A stretch of DNA of 64,000 nt from Streptomyces sp. NBC_00442 (GCF_036014195.1 NZ_CP107918.1:310001-374000); one strand, 5' to 3'; positions 52,006 to 60,801 are shown, numbered from the stretch's first letter. Translations and numbers: made by a program. The notes: a model not told the origin generated them from the sequence alone.

Positions 52006-52809
52006 TCAGGCGGGGGTGCTGAGGGTGAAGGTGGCTCCGTCGGGGTCGCTGACACGGACCCAGGGCCCCGCGGGTGAAGTGCCCTCGGCAAGCACCGTCG
52101 CACCGTTGGCACGGGCGGTACCGGCCACCGCCTCGGGATCCTTCACCGTGAAATGCGTGTGCCAGTGCGGACGCAGACCCGGATCGGGAGCCGCCTCCAC
52201 GGCACCCGACGTCAGCCGCGCCACCACATGCCCGCCGTGCCGCAACACCACCTCGTCGTGCTCGTACCGCACCTCACAGCAGCCCGGCCGCTCACACGCC
52301 CAGTCCAGCACCTCCCCGTAGAAGATCGCCGCATCGAACGCATCCCGCGTCCGCAACCGCGTCCACGCCGGCGACGTATCCCGCCACACCTCCCACTGCG
52401 ACACCAACGGACCCTGCCACAACCCGAACACCGCCCCGTCCCGGTCCGCCGCCAACACACCCCGCCCCGTATGCAGAGCCACCGGACCCACCCCCACCGT
52501 GCCACCCCGCTCCTTGATCCGCGCCACCGTCACATCCGCGTCCTCCACCGCGAAATACGGCGTCCACGCCACCGCCACCCGAAGCGCCGGAGCCAACGCC
52601 CCGATCCCCGCCACCGGCACCCCACCCGACGACGCGATACGAAACTCCTCACCCAACGCCCCCGACCGGAACGACCACCCGAACACCGCACCATAGAAAT
52701 CCAGCGCCGCACCCAGATCCCGAGCCATCAGGCTCACCCAGCACGGCACACCGAACACGGCCTCACCAGAGCGGAGTCGGGCGGTGGAGTCTGTCGATGG
52801 GGGCGTCAC
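52006..52809 (-). CDS. Two-domain VOC (glyoxalase/bleomycin-resistance-like) protein
   Basis: A 267-residue protein with two vicinal-oxygen-chelate domains (about 15-130, PCWVSLMARDLGAALDFYGAVFGW; and 140-265, ending VRVSDPDGATFTLSTP). This layout is common in Streptomyces and often acts as a hydrolase or dioxygenase of unknown substrate. The GTG start at 52809 follows AAGAGG. Third codon positions favour G and T over C over most of the gene (52150-52780), which gives a strongly C-biased plus strand and a long but spurious antisense open frame. That differs from both neighbours. Confidence 0.9.
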   Translation of the reverse strand: MTPPSTDSTARLRSGEAVFGVPCWVSLMARDLGAALDFYGAVFGWSFRSGALGEEFRIASSGGVPVAGIGALAPALRVAVAWTPYFAVEDADVTVARIKERGGTVGVGPVALHTGRGVLAADRDGAVFGLWQGPLVSQWEVWRDTSPAWTRLRTRDAFDAAIFYGEVLDWACERPGCCEVRYEHDEVVLRHGGHVVARLTSGAVEAAPDPGLRPHWHTHFTVKDPEAVAGTARANGATVLAEGTSPAGPWVRVSDPDGATFTLSTPA

Positions 52810-53127
52810 GAAGGGCCTCTTTTCCAGGTTGTTCCGGGTGGCTGCCGGGTGGCTTCCGGGTGTCGGCGCACACCGGTGATGGTCGTTCCACTATCCCGCC
52901 GCCGAGTCGGGGGTGCCCGTCGGCGGGGACGGGGCCGACGGGGGACGGCGCGACGTCCCCCGCCCCCCTTCCCCCGTGCGGCGGAGGTGGCTCGTGTTGC
53001 GGATGCCGCCGTACGGGTCATGCTGGAGGAATCCGCGCTGTGCTCACCTGGCTACTTTTAGTAGTCCTTGCGTGGCTGCGGACGCGGGAGTGGCCGGCGA
53101 GCCGCTCCCGCCGACAAGGGAGCCGTA
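52810..53127. other. 318-bp divergent intergenic region
   Basis: Promoter region for the VOC gene (minus) and the HATPase gene (plus). The only AT-rich element is CTACT/AGTAG, a 5-bp inverted repeat at 53052-53064. I see no gene. Confidence 0.55.
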
Positions 53128-53664
53128 GTGGTAGCCAACGACAGTCCCCGCCAGTACACCCTGAGCCTGCTCGCGACGCCGGACCGCATACCTCAGGTCC
53201 GCCGCATCGTCGCCGCTCATCTGCGCCACTGGCGGTTGGAGAACATCATCCAGCCCGTCAGCCTCGGCGTGTGCGAACTTCTCACGAACGTCCACCGCCA
53301 TACCGAGGGCGATCGGCCCTGTGTGCTCGAACTGCGGTGGGCGCGCGGGCAGTTCGCCGCGTCCGTCGCGGACGGCGACCCGCGCCTGCCCCGCCTCCAG
53401 GGGCCCCGGCCCTTCGCCGAGCGCGGTCGCGGACTCGCCCTCATCGCCCACCTCAGCGACAGCTGGGGCACTCAGCCCACGTCGGACGGCAAGGTCGTCT
53501 GGTTCACGCTCACCGCCCAGCCACAGGCGCTCCGCCCGCTGCGCGCGCTGCCCCCGACGCCGACGCTGAGCACCACCGTGAGCGTGTCCGACCTGCCGCG
53601 CCTCGACACCCTCGTCCACGAGCGCCCGGCGCGCCCCGACCAGTGGTGCCTCAGCGACGCCTGA
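53128..53664 (+). CDS. ATP-binding anti-sigma-like regulator (HATPase_c)
   Basis: A 178-residue RsbW-like protein. The N box is VSLGVCELLTNVHRHTEGD and the G box PFAERGRGLALIAHLSDSWG. The first 30 residues and the C-terminal 50 are outside the domain. Streptomyces have many such orphan kinases that bind or phosphorylate partner-switch proteins. The GTG start at 53128 has AGGGAG 6-7 bp upstream. No sigma or STAS gene is adjacent; the nearest STAS gene is about 6 kb away. Confidence 0.88.
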   Translation: MVANDSPRQYTLSLLATPDRIPQVRRIVAAHLRHWRLENIIQPVSLGVCELLTNVHRHTEGDRPCVLELRWARGQFAASVADGDPRLPRLQGPRPFAERGRGLALIAHLSDSWGTQPTSDGKVVWFTLTAQPQALRPLRALPPTPTLSTTVSVSDLPRLDTLVHERPARPDQWCLSDA

Positions 53665-53677
53665 GACCACGGGGCGT

Positions 53678-53713
53678 GGGGAAGGCAACCCCTGCGCGCG
53701 GGGTGCCTTCCCC
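53678..53713. terminator. Bidirectional terminator between the HATPase and DJ-1 genes
   Basis: The left arm at 53678-53692 pairs with 53700-53713, a 14-bp stem with one bulged base, between convergent genes. Confidence 0.7.
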
Positions 53714-53741
53714 AGGTGACCTGACGGTCGCGGGAGGGGCG

Positions 53742-54275
53742 TCAGGCCGCGAGTTCACCGATCAGGGTCTCGCAGAACGCCTTGAGGTCGTCCGGCTTGC
53801 GGCTCGTGATCAGGGTGTTGGGACCGCCGGTGCAGACCTTCACCTGCTCGTCGACCCACGTGCCGCCCGCGTTGGTGATGTCGGTGCGCAGGCTGGGCCA
53901 CGAGGTGAGGGTGCGGCCGCGCAGCACGTCCGCCTCGACGAGCGTCCACGGCGCGTGACAGATCGCGGCCACGGGCTTGCCCAGGTCGAAGAAGCCCTTC
54001 GCGAAGGCGACGGCGTCCTCGTTCATGCGCAGCGCGTCGGGATTGGCCACGCCACCGGGCAGCACCAGCGCGTCGTAGTCGTCCGGCCGTGCCTGGCTCA
54101 CGGTGCGGTCCACCGCGAAGGTGTCGGCCTTGTCCAGGTGGTCGTAGGCCTGGACGCGACCCGAGTCGGTGGAGACCAGTTCCGGGGTGTGGCCGGCGTC
54201 CTTCACGGCCTTCCACGGCTCGGTCAGCTCGACCTGCTCGATGCCTTCCGCCGCCACGAGAAATGCCACCTTCAT
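53742..54275 (-). CDS. DJ-1/PfpI-family protein (YhbO-like)
   Basis: A 177-residue DJ-1/ThiJ/PfpI protein. The nucleophile Cys is in AAICHAPWTLVEADVLRG, with a Glu in VAAEGIEQVELTEPW and the family motif LVLPGGVANPDALR. Members act as deglycases or chaperones in glyoxal and oxidative stress. ATG 54275 has a GGGAG site. It fits the general stress theme of the window. Confidence 0.93.
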   Translation of the reverse strand: MKVAFLVAAEGIEQVELTEPWKAVKDAGHTPELVSTDSGRVQAYDHLDKADTFAVDRTVSQARPDDYDALVLPGGVANPDALRMNEDAVAFAKGFFDLGKPVAAICHAPWTLVEADVLRGRTLTSWPSLRTDITNAGGTWVDEQVKVCTGGPNTLITSRKPDDLKAFCETLIGELAA

Positions 54276-54958
54276 GGTGTCGCTCCCTTCCGAGTGCACC
54301 GCGCCGATCGCGGTGAGGTTCATGTCGTGTGGATGAGCTTCGCGTCTTCCGAGTGAGGCTCAGGTCTTCTTGAGGTACCGGCGCGGCGCCCACCCCGCCG
54401 TGGCCGGCGCGCCCGACGCGGTGTCGGCGGCAAGGGCGGGGTGGTGGGCCGTCATGGCCCATGTCCTCGCGCTGCCGCGAGCCGTACCCGGTTCTGGCCA
54501 GGCAGCGCTCGCCGTGCGCGGAGCCGACTCGGACGATCGTTCCCCCGTCGTGGGGGAGCATGCGTGCCAGTGCGGTGTGCGTGCCTTGCGCGAAGCCGAG
54601 GTGGCTCGCGGCCGAGGCGGCTCACGTCGGTGACGCGCCGGAACTCCTCCGCGCCCGAAGCGGGGCTGTCGGGCACGTGCATCACTCCACTTTTCCGTCG
54701 TCGCCGTCGCTCGCTCCCCGGCCCGCGAGAATCCGTGCGCGGGGGCTCACGCCCTCCCTACGGCTACCCGAGGCCGCCCCTCCCCGCCACTCGGCCGCTC
54801 ACCGCCTTCTCGCGCGTGCGGGGGCGGGGGGCCGCCCCTAGGGTGACGAGGGACGGGCCCCCGCGCCGCGGAACTCGTGGCCCCGGGGCGGTTTCCCCGT
54901 GCCCGCTACGGCCACCCGGACGGGGAAACGTCGCGTCAGCCACCCGTGAGGAGTCCCC
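54276..54958. other. 683-bp region with no supported gene
   Basis: The longest gap in the window, between the DJ-1 gene (minus) and an F420 oxidoreductase (plus). Open frames exist on both strands but lack ribosome sites and protein-like composition; one plus-strand frame (54370-54633) is the best of them and is still weak. It may hold regulatory DNA or an eroded gene. Confidence 0.5.
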
Positions 54959-55912
54959 ATGACGGAATACGGCTACTTCCTGTCCAGCGAGGAGCACACG
55001 CCCGCCGAGCTGGTGGAGCAGGCCAGAATGGCGGAGCAGGCCGGCTTCACCTCGCTGTGGATCTCCGACCACTACCACCCGTGGAACGGCGAGCAGGGGC
55101 AGAGCCCGTTCGTCTGGTCGGTGATCGGGGCGCTCTCCCAGGCGGTCTCGCTGCCCGTGGAAACCGCCGTGACGTGCCCGATCGTCCGGATGCACCCGGC
55201 CGTCGTGGCCCAGGCCGCGGCCACCAGCGCCGTGCAGCTCGACGGGCGGTTCCGGCTGGGCATCGGCAGCGGGGAGGCGCTCAACGAGCACATCCTGGGC
55301 GATCCGTGGCCGGAGGCCGCCGTGCGCCTGGAGATGATGGAGGAAGCCGTCCGGGTGATGCGCCAGCTCTTCACCGGCGAGCAGGTCAGCCATCACGGCA
55401 AGCACTACACGGTGGAGAACGCCCGGCTCTACACCGTGCCCGACGAGCCCGTGCCCATCGATGTCTCCGCCTTCGGACCGCTCGCCGCGGAGGTCGCGGG
55501 ACGGATCGGGGACGGCTTCATCACCATGGCGCCCGACGCCTCGTCCATCGAGCGGTTCCGGCGCAGCGGCGGCGGCAGCAAGCCGGTGATGGCGGGGCTG
55601 AAGGTGTGCTGGAGCGCGGACGAGGACGAGGCGCTGCGCACCGCGCACCGGCTGTGGCCCAACGAGCAACTGCCCGGCGAACTGGCGCAGATCCTGCCGA
55701 CCCCGAGCCACTTCGAGCAGGCGTCCGAGCTGGTCACCCCCGACCGTGTCCGCGAGAACGTGACCTGCGGACCCGACCCGGACGCTCATGTGGCGGCGGT
55801 CAAGGGGTATGTGGATGCGGGATTCGACACCGTCTACATCAACCAGATCGGCAAGGACCAGCAGGGCTTCTTCGACTTCTACCGCACCAAGGTGCTGCCG
55901 CAGCTCGGCTGA
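54959..55912 (+). CDS. F420-dependent LLM-class oxidoreductase (TIGR03557-type), copy 1
   Basis: A 317-residue luciferase-like monooxygenase-fold enzyme that should use coenzyme F420. Diagnostic parts are FTSLWISDHYHPWNGEQGQSP, VTCPIVRMHPAVVAQAAATS, RFRLGIGSGEALNEHILG and AVRVMRQLFTGEQVSHHGKHY. It belongs to the subgroup related to F420-dependent glucose-6-phosphate dehydrogenase. ATG 54959 has GAGGAG. A paralog lies 1.6 kb downstream on the same strand. The substrate is unknown. Confidence 0.93.
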   Translation: MTEYGYFLSSEEHTPAELVEQARMAEQAGFTSLWISDHYHPWNGEQGQSPFVWSVIGALSQAVSLPVETAVTCPIVRMHPAVVAQAAATSAVQLDGRFRLGIGSGEALNEHILGDPWPEAAVRLEMMEEAVRVMRQLFTGEQVSHHGKHYTVENARLYTVPDEPVPIDVSAFGPLAAEVAGRIGDGFITMAPDASSIERFRRSGGGSKPVMAGLKVCWSADEDEALRTAHRLWPNEQLPGELAQILPTPSHFEQASELVTPDRVRENVTCGPDPDAHVAAVKGYVDAGFDTVYINQIGKDQQGFFDFYRTKVLPQLG

Positions 55913-55957
55913 GTCCGCCCCGCACCACCGCATCAACGCACCGACCACGGGAGTGAC

Positions 55958-56155
55958 ATGACCCACCCGCACCAGCAGGACACCGGCTCTTCCGATTCCC
56001 ACTCGGACACGGCGCTCGACGAGGTCCTCAAGGAGTTCGAGGACGCGGAGACGCGCGACCCCAGGCGGGCGGGGTACAAGGACTCCCACGACGGCGAGGC
56101 CGGCGATGCGCTGACGCCCAACGAGGGGGCGCAGGAAGAGGCGTCGGACGACTGA
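55958..56155 (+). CDS. Small acidic hydrophilic protein
   Basis: A 65-residue protein, strongly acidic (SHSDTALDEVLKEFEDAETRD and EGAQEEASDD), with no hydrophobic core and no family that I recognise. ATG 55958 has GGGAG before it. It is 45 bp downstream of the oxidoreductase and probably in the same transcript. Likely intrinsically disordered. Confidence 0.7.
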   Translation: MTHPHQQDTGSSDSHSDTALDEVLKEFEDAETRDPRRAGYKDSHDGEAGDALTPNEGAQEEASDD

Positions 56156-56203
56156 GCCGCACGACGGGCCCGGCACCGCACGGCCGGGCCCGCACGGCAC
56201 ACA

Positions 56204-56250
56204 CGAGGGGCGTCTGGCCGGGTACCACTCACCCGGCCAGACGCCCCTCG
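56204..56250. terminator. Strong bidirectional terminator
   Basis: A perfect 20-bp stem (56204-56223 with 56231-56250) and 7-nt loop, between the small acidic gene and the convergent HAD gene. One of the longest perfect stems in the window. Confidence 0.9.
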
Positions 56251-56297
56251 GCTGCGCCCGCTCCCGCTCCCGTGCGGACGCGGGCGTACGGACGCGC

Positions 56298-56972
56298 TCA
56301 GTCCTTGCGTTCCATCTGGGCGAAGATGCTGGTGTCCAGGCGGGAGAGGAGTTCCGCCGGATCCCCGTACACGGCCAGCGCGCCCGCCTCTTCGAGGTCG
56401 GCACGGGCGATTCCGCCGGCGAGCAGCGCCACGGCACGTACGCCGGCCGCAGCGGCCGCCTTCATATCCCAGACCGTGTCCCCCACGAACACCGCCTCCG
56501 CGGGCTCGGCCTCGGCCAGTTCGAGGGCCCGCTCGACCGGGTCGGGGGCGGGCTTGCCGTTGCTCACGTCGTCCGCGCTCGCGACGCCCGCGATGACGTC
56601 GTCGGCATCGATGGCACGCCGCAGCGCCTTCAGCTCGGGCCCGCCCGCCGAGGTGGCCAGCACGATCCGCCACCCCCGCCCGGCCAGTTCCCGCAGCAGG
56701 CGACGGGCACCGTCGAGGGAGGGCAGGCGCTCGAAGTAGGTCCCGTACAGGGTGGTGTGGGCGGCGCTCAGGGTCTCGTCCTGGTCCTTGTCGCGGTCCT
56801 CGCCGAGAAGGTGCTCGATGAGGTCGTCGGAGCCCAGGCCGACGGCGCGGTGGATGTCGTGCATCGACACGTCGTGCCCCGCCTGGCGGAATGATTCCCA
56901 CCAGGTGACCACGTGCAGATGATTGGTGTCGACGAGGGTTCCGTCGACGTCGAACAGCGCCGCACGTGCCAT
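56298..56972 (-). CDS. HAD-superfamily hydrolase (phosphatase, beta-phosphoglucomutase-like)
   Basis: A 224-residue HAD phosphatase. Motif I is FDVDGTLVDTN, motif II VLATSAGG, motif III Lys in NGKPAPDP, and motif IV VGDTVWDMKAA. A four-helix cap follows motif I. It hydrolyses a small phosphorylated metabolite, with exact substrate unknown. ATG 56972 has GGAAGG. Confidence 0.93.
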   Translation of the reverse strand: MARAALFDVDGTLVDTNHLHVVTWWESFRQAGHDVSMHDIHRAVGLGSDDLIEHLLGEDRDKDQDETLSAAHTTLYGTYFERLPSLDGARRLLRELAGRGWRIVLATSAGGPELKALRRAIDADDVIAGVASADDVSNGKPAPDPVERALELAEAEPAEAVFVGDTVWDMKAAAAAGVRAVALLAGGIARADLEEAGALAVYGDPAELLSRLDTSIFAQMERKD

Positions 56973-57113
56973 GCGTCCAGGCCTTCCTTCGTTCCGTACT
57001 CGGGTGTGTTCCCGTACTCGGGCGTTCCGTGTCCGGGTTCCGCCCCGGCTTCCGCCCCTCTGCCGATCATGCCGTGATTCGCCGTCCCCGACATCCGCAG
57101 GGCGGCTCGTGAA

Positions 57114-57332
57114 TCATGCCGCGGGCCGCTCCTGTGCGGGTGCGGCTCCGTACGGCCGCACCCGCTCCGGATCACCCGGCCCGGCCTCCGGCAGGTCGGG
57201 CACCGCGACCAGGTGGCGACCGGGTGGCGCCTGAACCGGTTCTTCCCCGCCCAGCATGAGTTCTTCGTACCTGGCCAGTGCCAGAACCGCCATCAGCATC
57301 AGCGTGGGCAGGAACACGGCTATGAGGACCAC
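57114..57332 (-). CDS. Small single-span membrane protein
   Basis: A 72-residue protein with one N-terminal hydrophobic segment (VVVLIAVFLPTLMLMAVLALARYEELML) and a Pro/Glu-rich cytoplasmic or external tail. The GTG start at 57332 is supported by a near-perfect AAGGAG site. It is divergent from the second F420 oxidoreductase. I do not recognise a family. Confidence 0.75.
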   Translation of the reverse strand: MVLIAVFLPTLMLMAVLALARYEELMLGGEEPVQAPPGRHLVAVPDLPEAGPGDPERVRPYGAAPAQERPAA

Positions 57333-57530
57333 GACAACTCCTTGCAGGGGAGACGGGTCTGCTTGGACCGGGTTGCCCGGGGCGCGCGCTCGAAACATGT
57401 CGGGCGGAAGTCGTCCGCGGGGCGCATCCTGGCCGCGTACGTCCCGTGTGGGCGGGTACGCGGCGTGCTGTCGGCCGCACGCCGGGCGGGACGGAGGTTT
57501 TGGCCGCAGCCGATCGGAAAAGGGTGATTT

Positions 57531-58496
57531 ATGGTGCAAATCGGCTACACGATGATGACAGAGCAGGCCGGCCCGCGTGCCCTCGTCGACGACGTCGTCG
57601 CGGCCGAGCGGGCGGGCTTCGATTTCTCCGTCACCTCCGACCACTACTTCCCGTGGCTGACGTCGCAGGGCCACGCCCCCTACGCGTGGAGCGTGCTCGG
57701 GGCGGCGGCGCAGGCGACCAGCCGGATCCCCCTCATGACGTACGTGACGTGCCCTACGGTGCGTTATCACCCGGCGGTCGTGGCGCAGAAGGCCGCCACG
57801 ATGCAGCTCCTGTCCGAAGGCCGCTTCCGGCTGGGCCTCGGCTCGGGCGAAAACCTCAACGAGCATGTGACGGGCGAGGGTTGGCCCTCCCCTCAGGTGC
57901 GTCTGGGCATGCTGGAGGAGGCCGTCGGCATCATCCGGGCGCTGTTCGAGGGCGGCAACGTCAACCATCGGGGCACGTACTTCGACGTGTCCGACGCCCG
58001 CCTGTGGGACCTTCCCGACGAGCTCCCGCCGATCGGTGTCGCGGTCTCGGGCGAGCGCTCCTGCGAACTGGCCGGCCGGCTCGCCGATCTCGTGATCGCC
58101 ACCGAGCCGAAGAAGAAGCTCATCGAGTCCTTCGACCGGCACGGCGGCCGGGGCAAGCCGCGCGTGGGGCAGCTGCCCGTCTGCTTCGACACCGACCGGG
58201 ACGCGGCGGTCTCCCGAGCACACGACCAGTTCCGCTGGGCCATGGGCGGCTGGCCGGTCAACTCCGAACTGCGCGGCCCGTCCGGCTTCGAGGGCGCGAC
58301 GAGCTTCGTGACCCGTGAGGACGTGGCGGACGCGATCCCCTGCGGCGACGACGTCTCCGCGTTCGTGGAGGCCGTACGCCCATACGCCGAAGTCGGGTTC
58401 ACCGAGGTCGCCCTCGTCCAGATCGGCGGCGAGCAGCAGCGCCCCTTCATCGACTGGGCCGAGAAGAAGCTGCTTCCCGCCCTGCGCGAACTCTGA
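57531..58496 (+). CDS. F420-dependent LLM-class oxidoreductase (TIGR03557-type), copy 2
   Basis: A 321-residue paralog of the enzyme at 54959. Matching parts are FDFSVTSDHYFPWLTSQGHAP, TYVTCPTVRYHPAVVAQKAAT, RFRLGLGSGENLNEHVTG and AVGIIRALFEGGNVNHRGTYF. ATG 57531 has AAGGG just upstream. Overall similarity to copy 1 is clear but far from identical, so this is an old duplication or two separate subfamilies. Substrate unknown. Confidence 0.93.
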   Translation: MVQIGYTMMTEQAGPRALVDDVVAAERAGFDFSVTSDHYFPWLTSQGHAPYAWSVLGAAAQATSRIPLMTYVTCPTVRYHPAVVAQKAATMQLLSEGRFRLGLGSGENLNEHVTGEGWPSPQVRLGMLEEAVGIIRALFEGGNVNHRGTYFDVSDARLWDLPDELPPIGVAVSGERSCELAGRLADLVIATEPKKKLIESFDRHGGRGKPRVGQLPVCFDTDRDAAVSRAHDQFRWAMGGWPVNSELRGPSGFEGATSFVTREDVADAIPCGDDVSAFVEAVRPYAEVGFTEVALVQIGGEQQRPFIDWAEKKLLPALREL

Positions 58497-58606
58497 CCGG
58501 ACACCCCGAGTCGGACACCCCGAGCCCGACGCCCCACCTCCTGGACACCCGTTCCCGGACACCCCGGTATCCGGGAAGCCCGCAACTCAAGAGCACGGAG
58601 AACAGC

Positions 58607-58999
58607 GTGAACGACACATCTTCCCCGGCGTCCCCCGACGTCTCCCCCGACTCCCCCGACCTGGTGCACGTCATGCTCGCGGAGTGCTCCCCTGCCGACG
58701 CGGACGCGGTCTTCGAGGTGCTGGGCGCCCACTTCGCCTCCGATCGCGCCGGGGTCGTGCCGCACCGCGGCGAGAGCCCGCAGCCGGCCGCCTGGACCGG
58801 CAGTTTCCGCGTCGACCACGCCCCGGAGCAGGTGGCCGGGGTGCTCCTGGCCGGGCCCGTCACCGCCGATCTCCAGGGCGGCCCCGTGGCGGTGGACCGG
58901 CTGCGCAAGACACTGGCCGAGGCTTTCGCGGTGGAGGCCGCGGGCATGTCGGCGGGCGACCAGGAGGTCGACGTCCAGATCCGTCTCACGAGCGCCTAG
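58607..58999 (+). CDS. Conserved hypothetical protein
   Basis: A 130-residue soluble protein of unknown function. The core LVHVMLAECSPADADAVFEVL and RLRKTLAEAFAVEAAGMSAGDQEVDVQIRL suggest a small alpha/beta fold. The GTG start at 58607 has GGAG upstream. The upstream DNA (58498-58570) contains repeated CGGACACCCCG units. It is probably transcribed with the preceding oxidoreductase. Confidence 0.72.
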   Translation: MNDTSSPASPDVSPDSPDLVHVMLAECSPADADAVFEVLGAHFASDRAGVVPHRGESPQPAAWTGSFRVDHAPEQVAGVLLAGPVTADLQGGPVAVDRLRKTLAEAFAVEAAGMSAGDQEVDVQIRLTSA

Positions 59000-59124
59000 G
59001 CGGTCAGGGGCGCCGCCGACGTGCCCCCCGGGAAGGTTCGTCGTGTGCGAACCGGTCCCGTATCGGTCGCATGGACATACTCTGGTACGAGGAGCGGGAA
59101 CCCTTCACGAGAGCGGAGGACATC

Positions 59125-59280
59125 ATGATCGTCCTCGGAATCATCCTGCTGGTCGTCGGCTTCGTGGCCGGCATTTCCATCCTGTGGACCATCGGCGTCA
59201 TCCTCGTCGTCCTGGGCGCGATTCTGTGGATCCTGGGATCCGTGGGTCACGCGGTCGGTGGACGGCGGCACTACTGGTAA
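59125..59280 (+). CDS. DUF6131 small membrane protein
   Basis: A 51-residue protein of two hydrophobic helices (MIVLGIILLVVGFVAGISIL; IGVILVVLGAILWILGSVG) and the basic end HAVGGRRHYW, the typical DUF6131 pattern in actinobacteria. ATG 59125 has the ribosome site GGAGG. The function is unknown. It ends before a terminator-like hairpin. Confidence 0.92.
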   Translation: MIVLGIILLVVGFVAGISILWTIGVILVVLGAILWILGSVGHAVGGRRHYW

Positions 59281-59318
59281 CGGCTCGGAGCGGACGCACT
59301 CCGTCCGCCGCACAAGAA

Positions 59319-59367
59319 GCGCCCCGGGGACCGTGCCCGCCCATGCGCGGCACGACCCCCGGGGCGC
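59319..59367. terminator. Terminator after the DUF6131 gene
   Basis: GCGCCCCGGGG (59319-59329) pairs with CCCCGGGGCGC (59357-59367), with an inner CGTGCC/GGCACG stem in the loop. A smaller hairpin (59290-59308) precedes it. Confidence 0.75.
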
Positions 59368-59399
59368 GCGCGTTCAGAGGCCTGATTGAGCGGCCTGGT

Positions 59400-60638
59400 T
59401 CAGAGCCCCAGGACGATCAGCGCCGTGTCGTCGGTGGCGCCGCCGGTCGGGAGCAGATCGGCCAGAACGGCGTCCGCGAGAAGTTCGGGGCCGGCGCCGC
59501 AATGGCGCCCCAGGGACCCGGCGAGCCGCTGGAGACTGGTGTCGATGTCCTCGTCGCGGCGTTCCACCAGGCCGTCGGTGTAGAGAACGAGACTCGCGCC
59601 CGTGATGAAGGCCGCCGTGGCCTGCGGGCGGTCGACGTGCTCGGGGCGGGCACCGAGCGGGGGATCGGTCGCCGCGTCGAGGAATTCCACCGTGCCGTCC
59701 GGGTGCACGAGCGCCGCGGGCGGGTGCCCGGCGCTGCTGTACGTGACGGTGTGCCCGGCCCAGTCGACGACGGCCAGGAAGGCCGTGCTCGACTCGGCGC
59801 CGGCCACCGAGCGCGCGTACAGGCCGAGCACGTCCAGGGCGCGGCCCGGTCCTTCGGCCACGCGTGAGGCCGCGCTCAGGGCGCTGCGCAGCTGCCCCAT
59901 GACCCCGGCGGCGGCCAGACCGTGCCCGACGACGTCGCCGACGGCGACCGCGACCCTGTCCCCGGGCAGTTCGGCCAGGTCGTACCAGTCGCCGCAGACG
60001 TTCAGGGCTCCGACCGCCGGGCGGTAGCGCACGGCGGCGTCACGCCGCTCCAGGTGGTCGAACGCGGGCAGCATCGCGGCCTGGAGGGACAGGGCGACCT
60101 CGTGCTCCCTGGCGTGGGCCTGACGCAGCTTCTCGTTGACTTCCTGCAGGTCCCGGGCCCGGCTGTAGAGCTCCGCCTCCAGGACCCTCGCCCCGTCCCC
60201 GCCGGCCCGGCCGGCCCGGCCGCGGGCACGGATGAGTTCGGTGACCTCCTCCACCCGGTGCAGGAGCAGGACGACCTCGCCGTCCGGCCCGAGGACGGGG
60301 GTGTTGACGGGGCTCCAGTACCGCTCCTCCCACACCCCGGGCCGCGTGGGGTCCTCCACGTCGTAGCGCTGCAACGCCATGGTGTCGCGCTCGCCGGTGG
60401 CCGCCACCCGGCGCAGCGAAGCGCCCAGGTTGCGCATCCCGCTGGCGCTCTCGTCGTCGGGGTTGTCGGGGAAGACGTCGAAGAGGTACTGGCCGACGAG
60501 CTGCTCGCGGGTCCGGCCCGTCAGCGTGGTGAACGCGACGTTGACATCGGCGTAGACGAGATCGGTGGTCAGCAGGGCCACCGGGGCGGGCAGGGCCCGG
60601 AACACCGCCTCGTAGTGGATGCCGGACCCGTTCACCAT
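59400..60638 (-). CDS. PAS-SpoIIE PP2C-family protein phosphatase
   Basis: A 412-residue RsbU/RsbP-like regulator. Residues 1-130 are a PAS domain (YEAVFRALPAPVALLTTDLV, TLTGRTREQLVGQYLFDVFPD, then ERYWSPVNTPVLGPDGEVVLLLHRVEEVTEL). A coiled coil follows, then the phosphatase with NVCGDWYDLAELPGD, VAVGDVVGHGLAAAG, LYTDGLVERRDEDI and GATDDTALIVL. ATG 60638 follows AGGTGC. This domain order with a PAS sensor is used for energy or redox stress sensing in other bacteria. It is the third SpoIIE phosphatase of the window. Confidence 0.92.
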   Translation of the reverse strand: MVNGSGIHYEAVFRALPAPVALLTTDLVYADVNVAFTTLTGRTREQLVGQYLFDVFPDNPDDESASGMRNLGASLRRVAATGERDTMALQRYDVEDPTRPGVWEERYWSPVNTPVLGPDGEVVLLLHRVEEVTELIRARGRAGRAGGDGARVLEAELYSRARDLQEVNEKLRQAHAREHEVALSLQAAMLPAFDHLERRDAAVRYRPAVGALNVCGDWYDLAELPGDRVAVAVGDVVGHGLAAAGVMGQLRSALSAASRVAEGPGRALDVLGLYARSVAGAESSTAFLAVVDWAGHTVTYSSAGHPPAALVHPDGTVEFLDAATDPPLGARPEHVDRPQATAAFITGASLVLYTDGLVERRDEDIDTSLQRLAGSLGRHCGAGPELLADAVLADLLPTGGATDDTALIVLGL

Positions 60639-60761
60639 GCACCTGCCCGCACGCCGCCGCCTCGCCTGTCGTGTGCTTTTCACGATAGGCGGCATCGGTC
60701 GGGCGGGCCCGCCGGACGGCCCGCGCCCCACCCGTACGGGGATCGGGCCGTCCGGTACGGG

Positions 60762-60801
60762 CGAAGGGCAACCGGATGCCGTCGCATCCGGTTGCCCTTC
60801 G
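60762..60801 (-). terminator. Terminator after the GAPDH gene
   Basis: A perfect 18-bp stem (60762-60779 with 60784-60801) and 4-nt loop CGTC, 20 bp beyond the gap stop codon. Confidence 0.88.

Noticed and set aside
52153..53061. Plus-strand open frame rich in Pro, His and Arg opposite the VOC gene
   Set aside because: It arises from the strong C bias of the plus strand, caused by G-ending codons in the VOC gene, and has no ribosome site.
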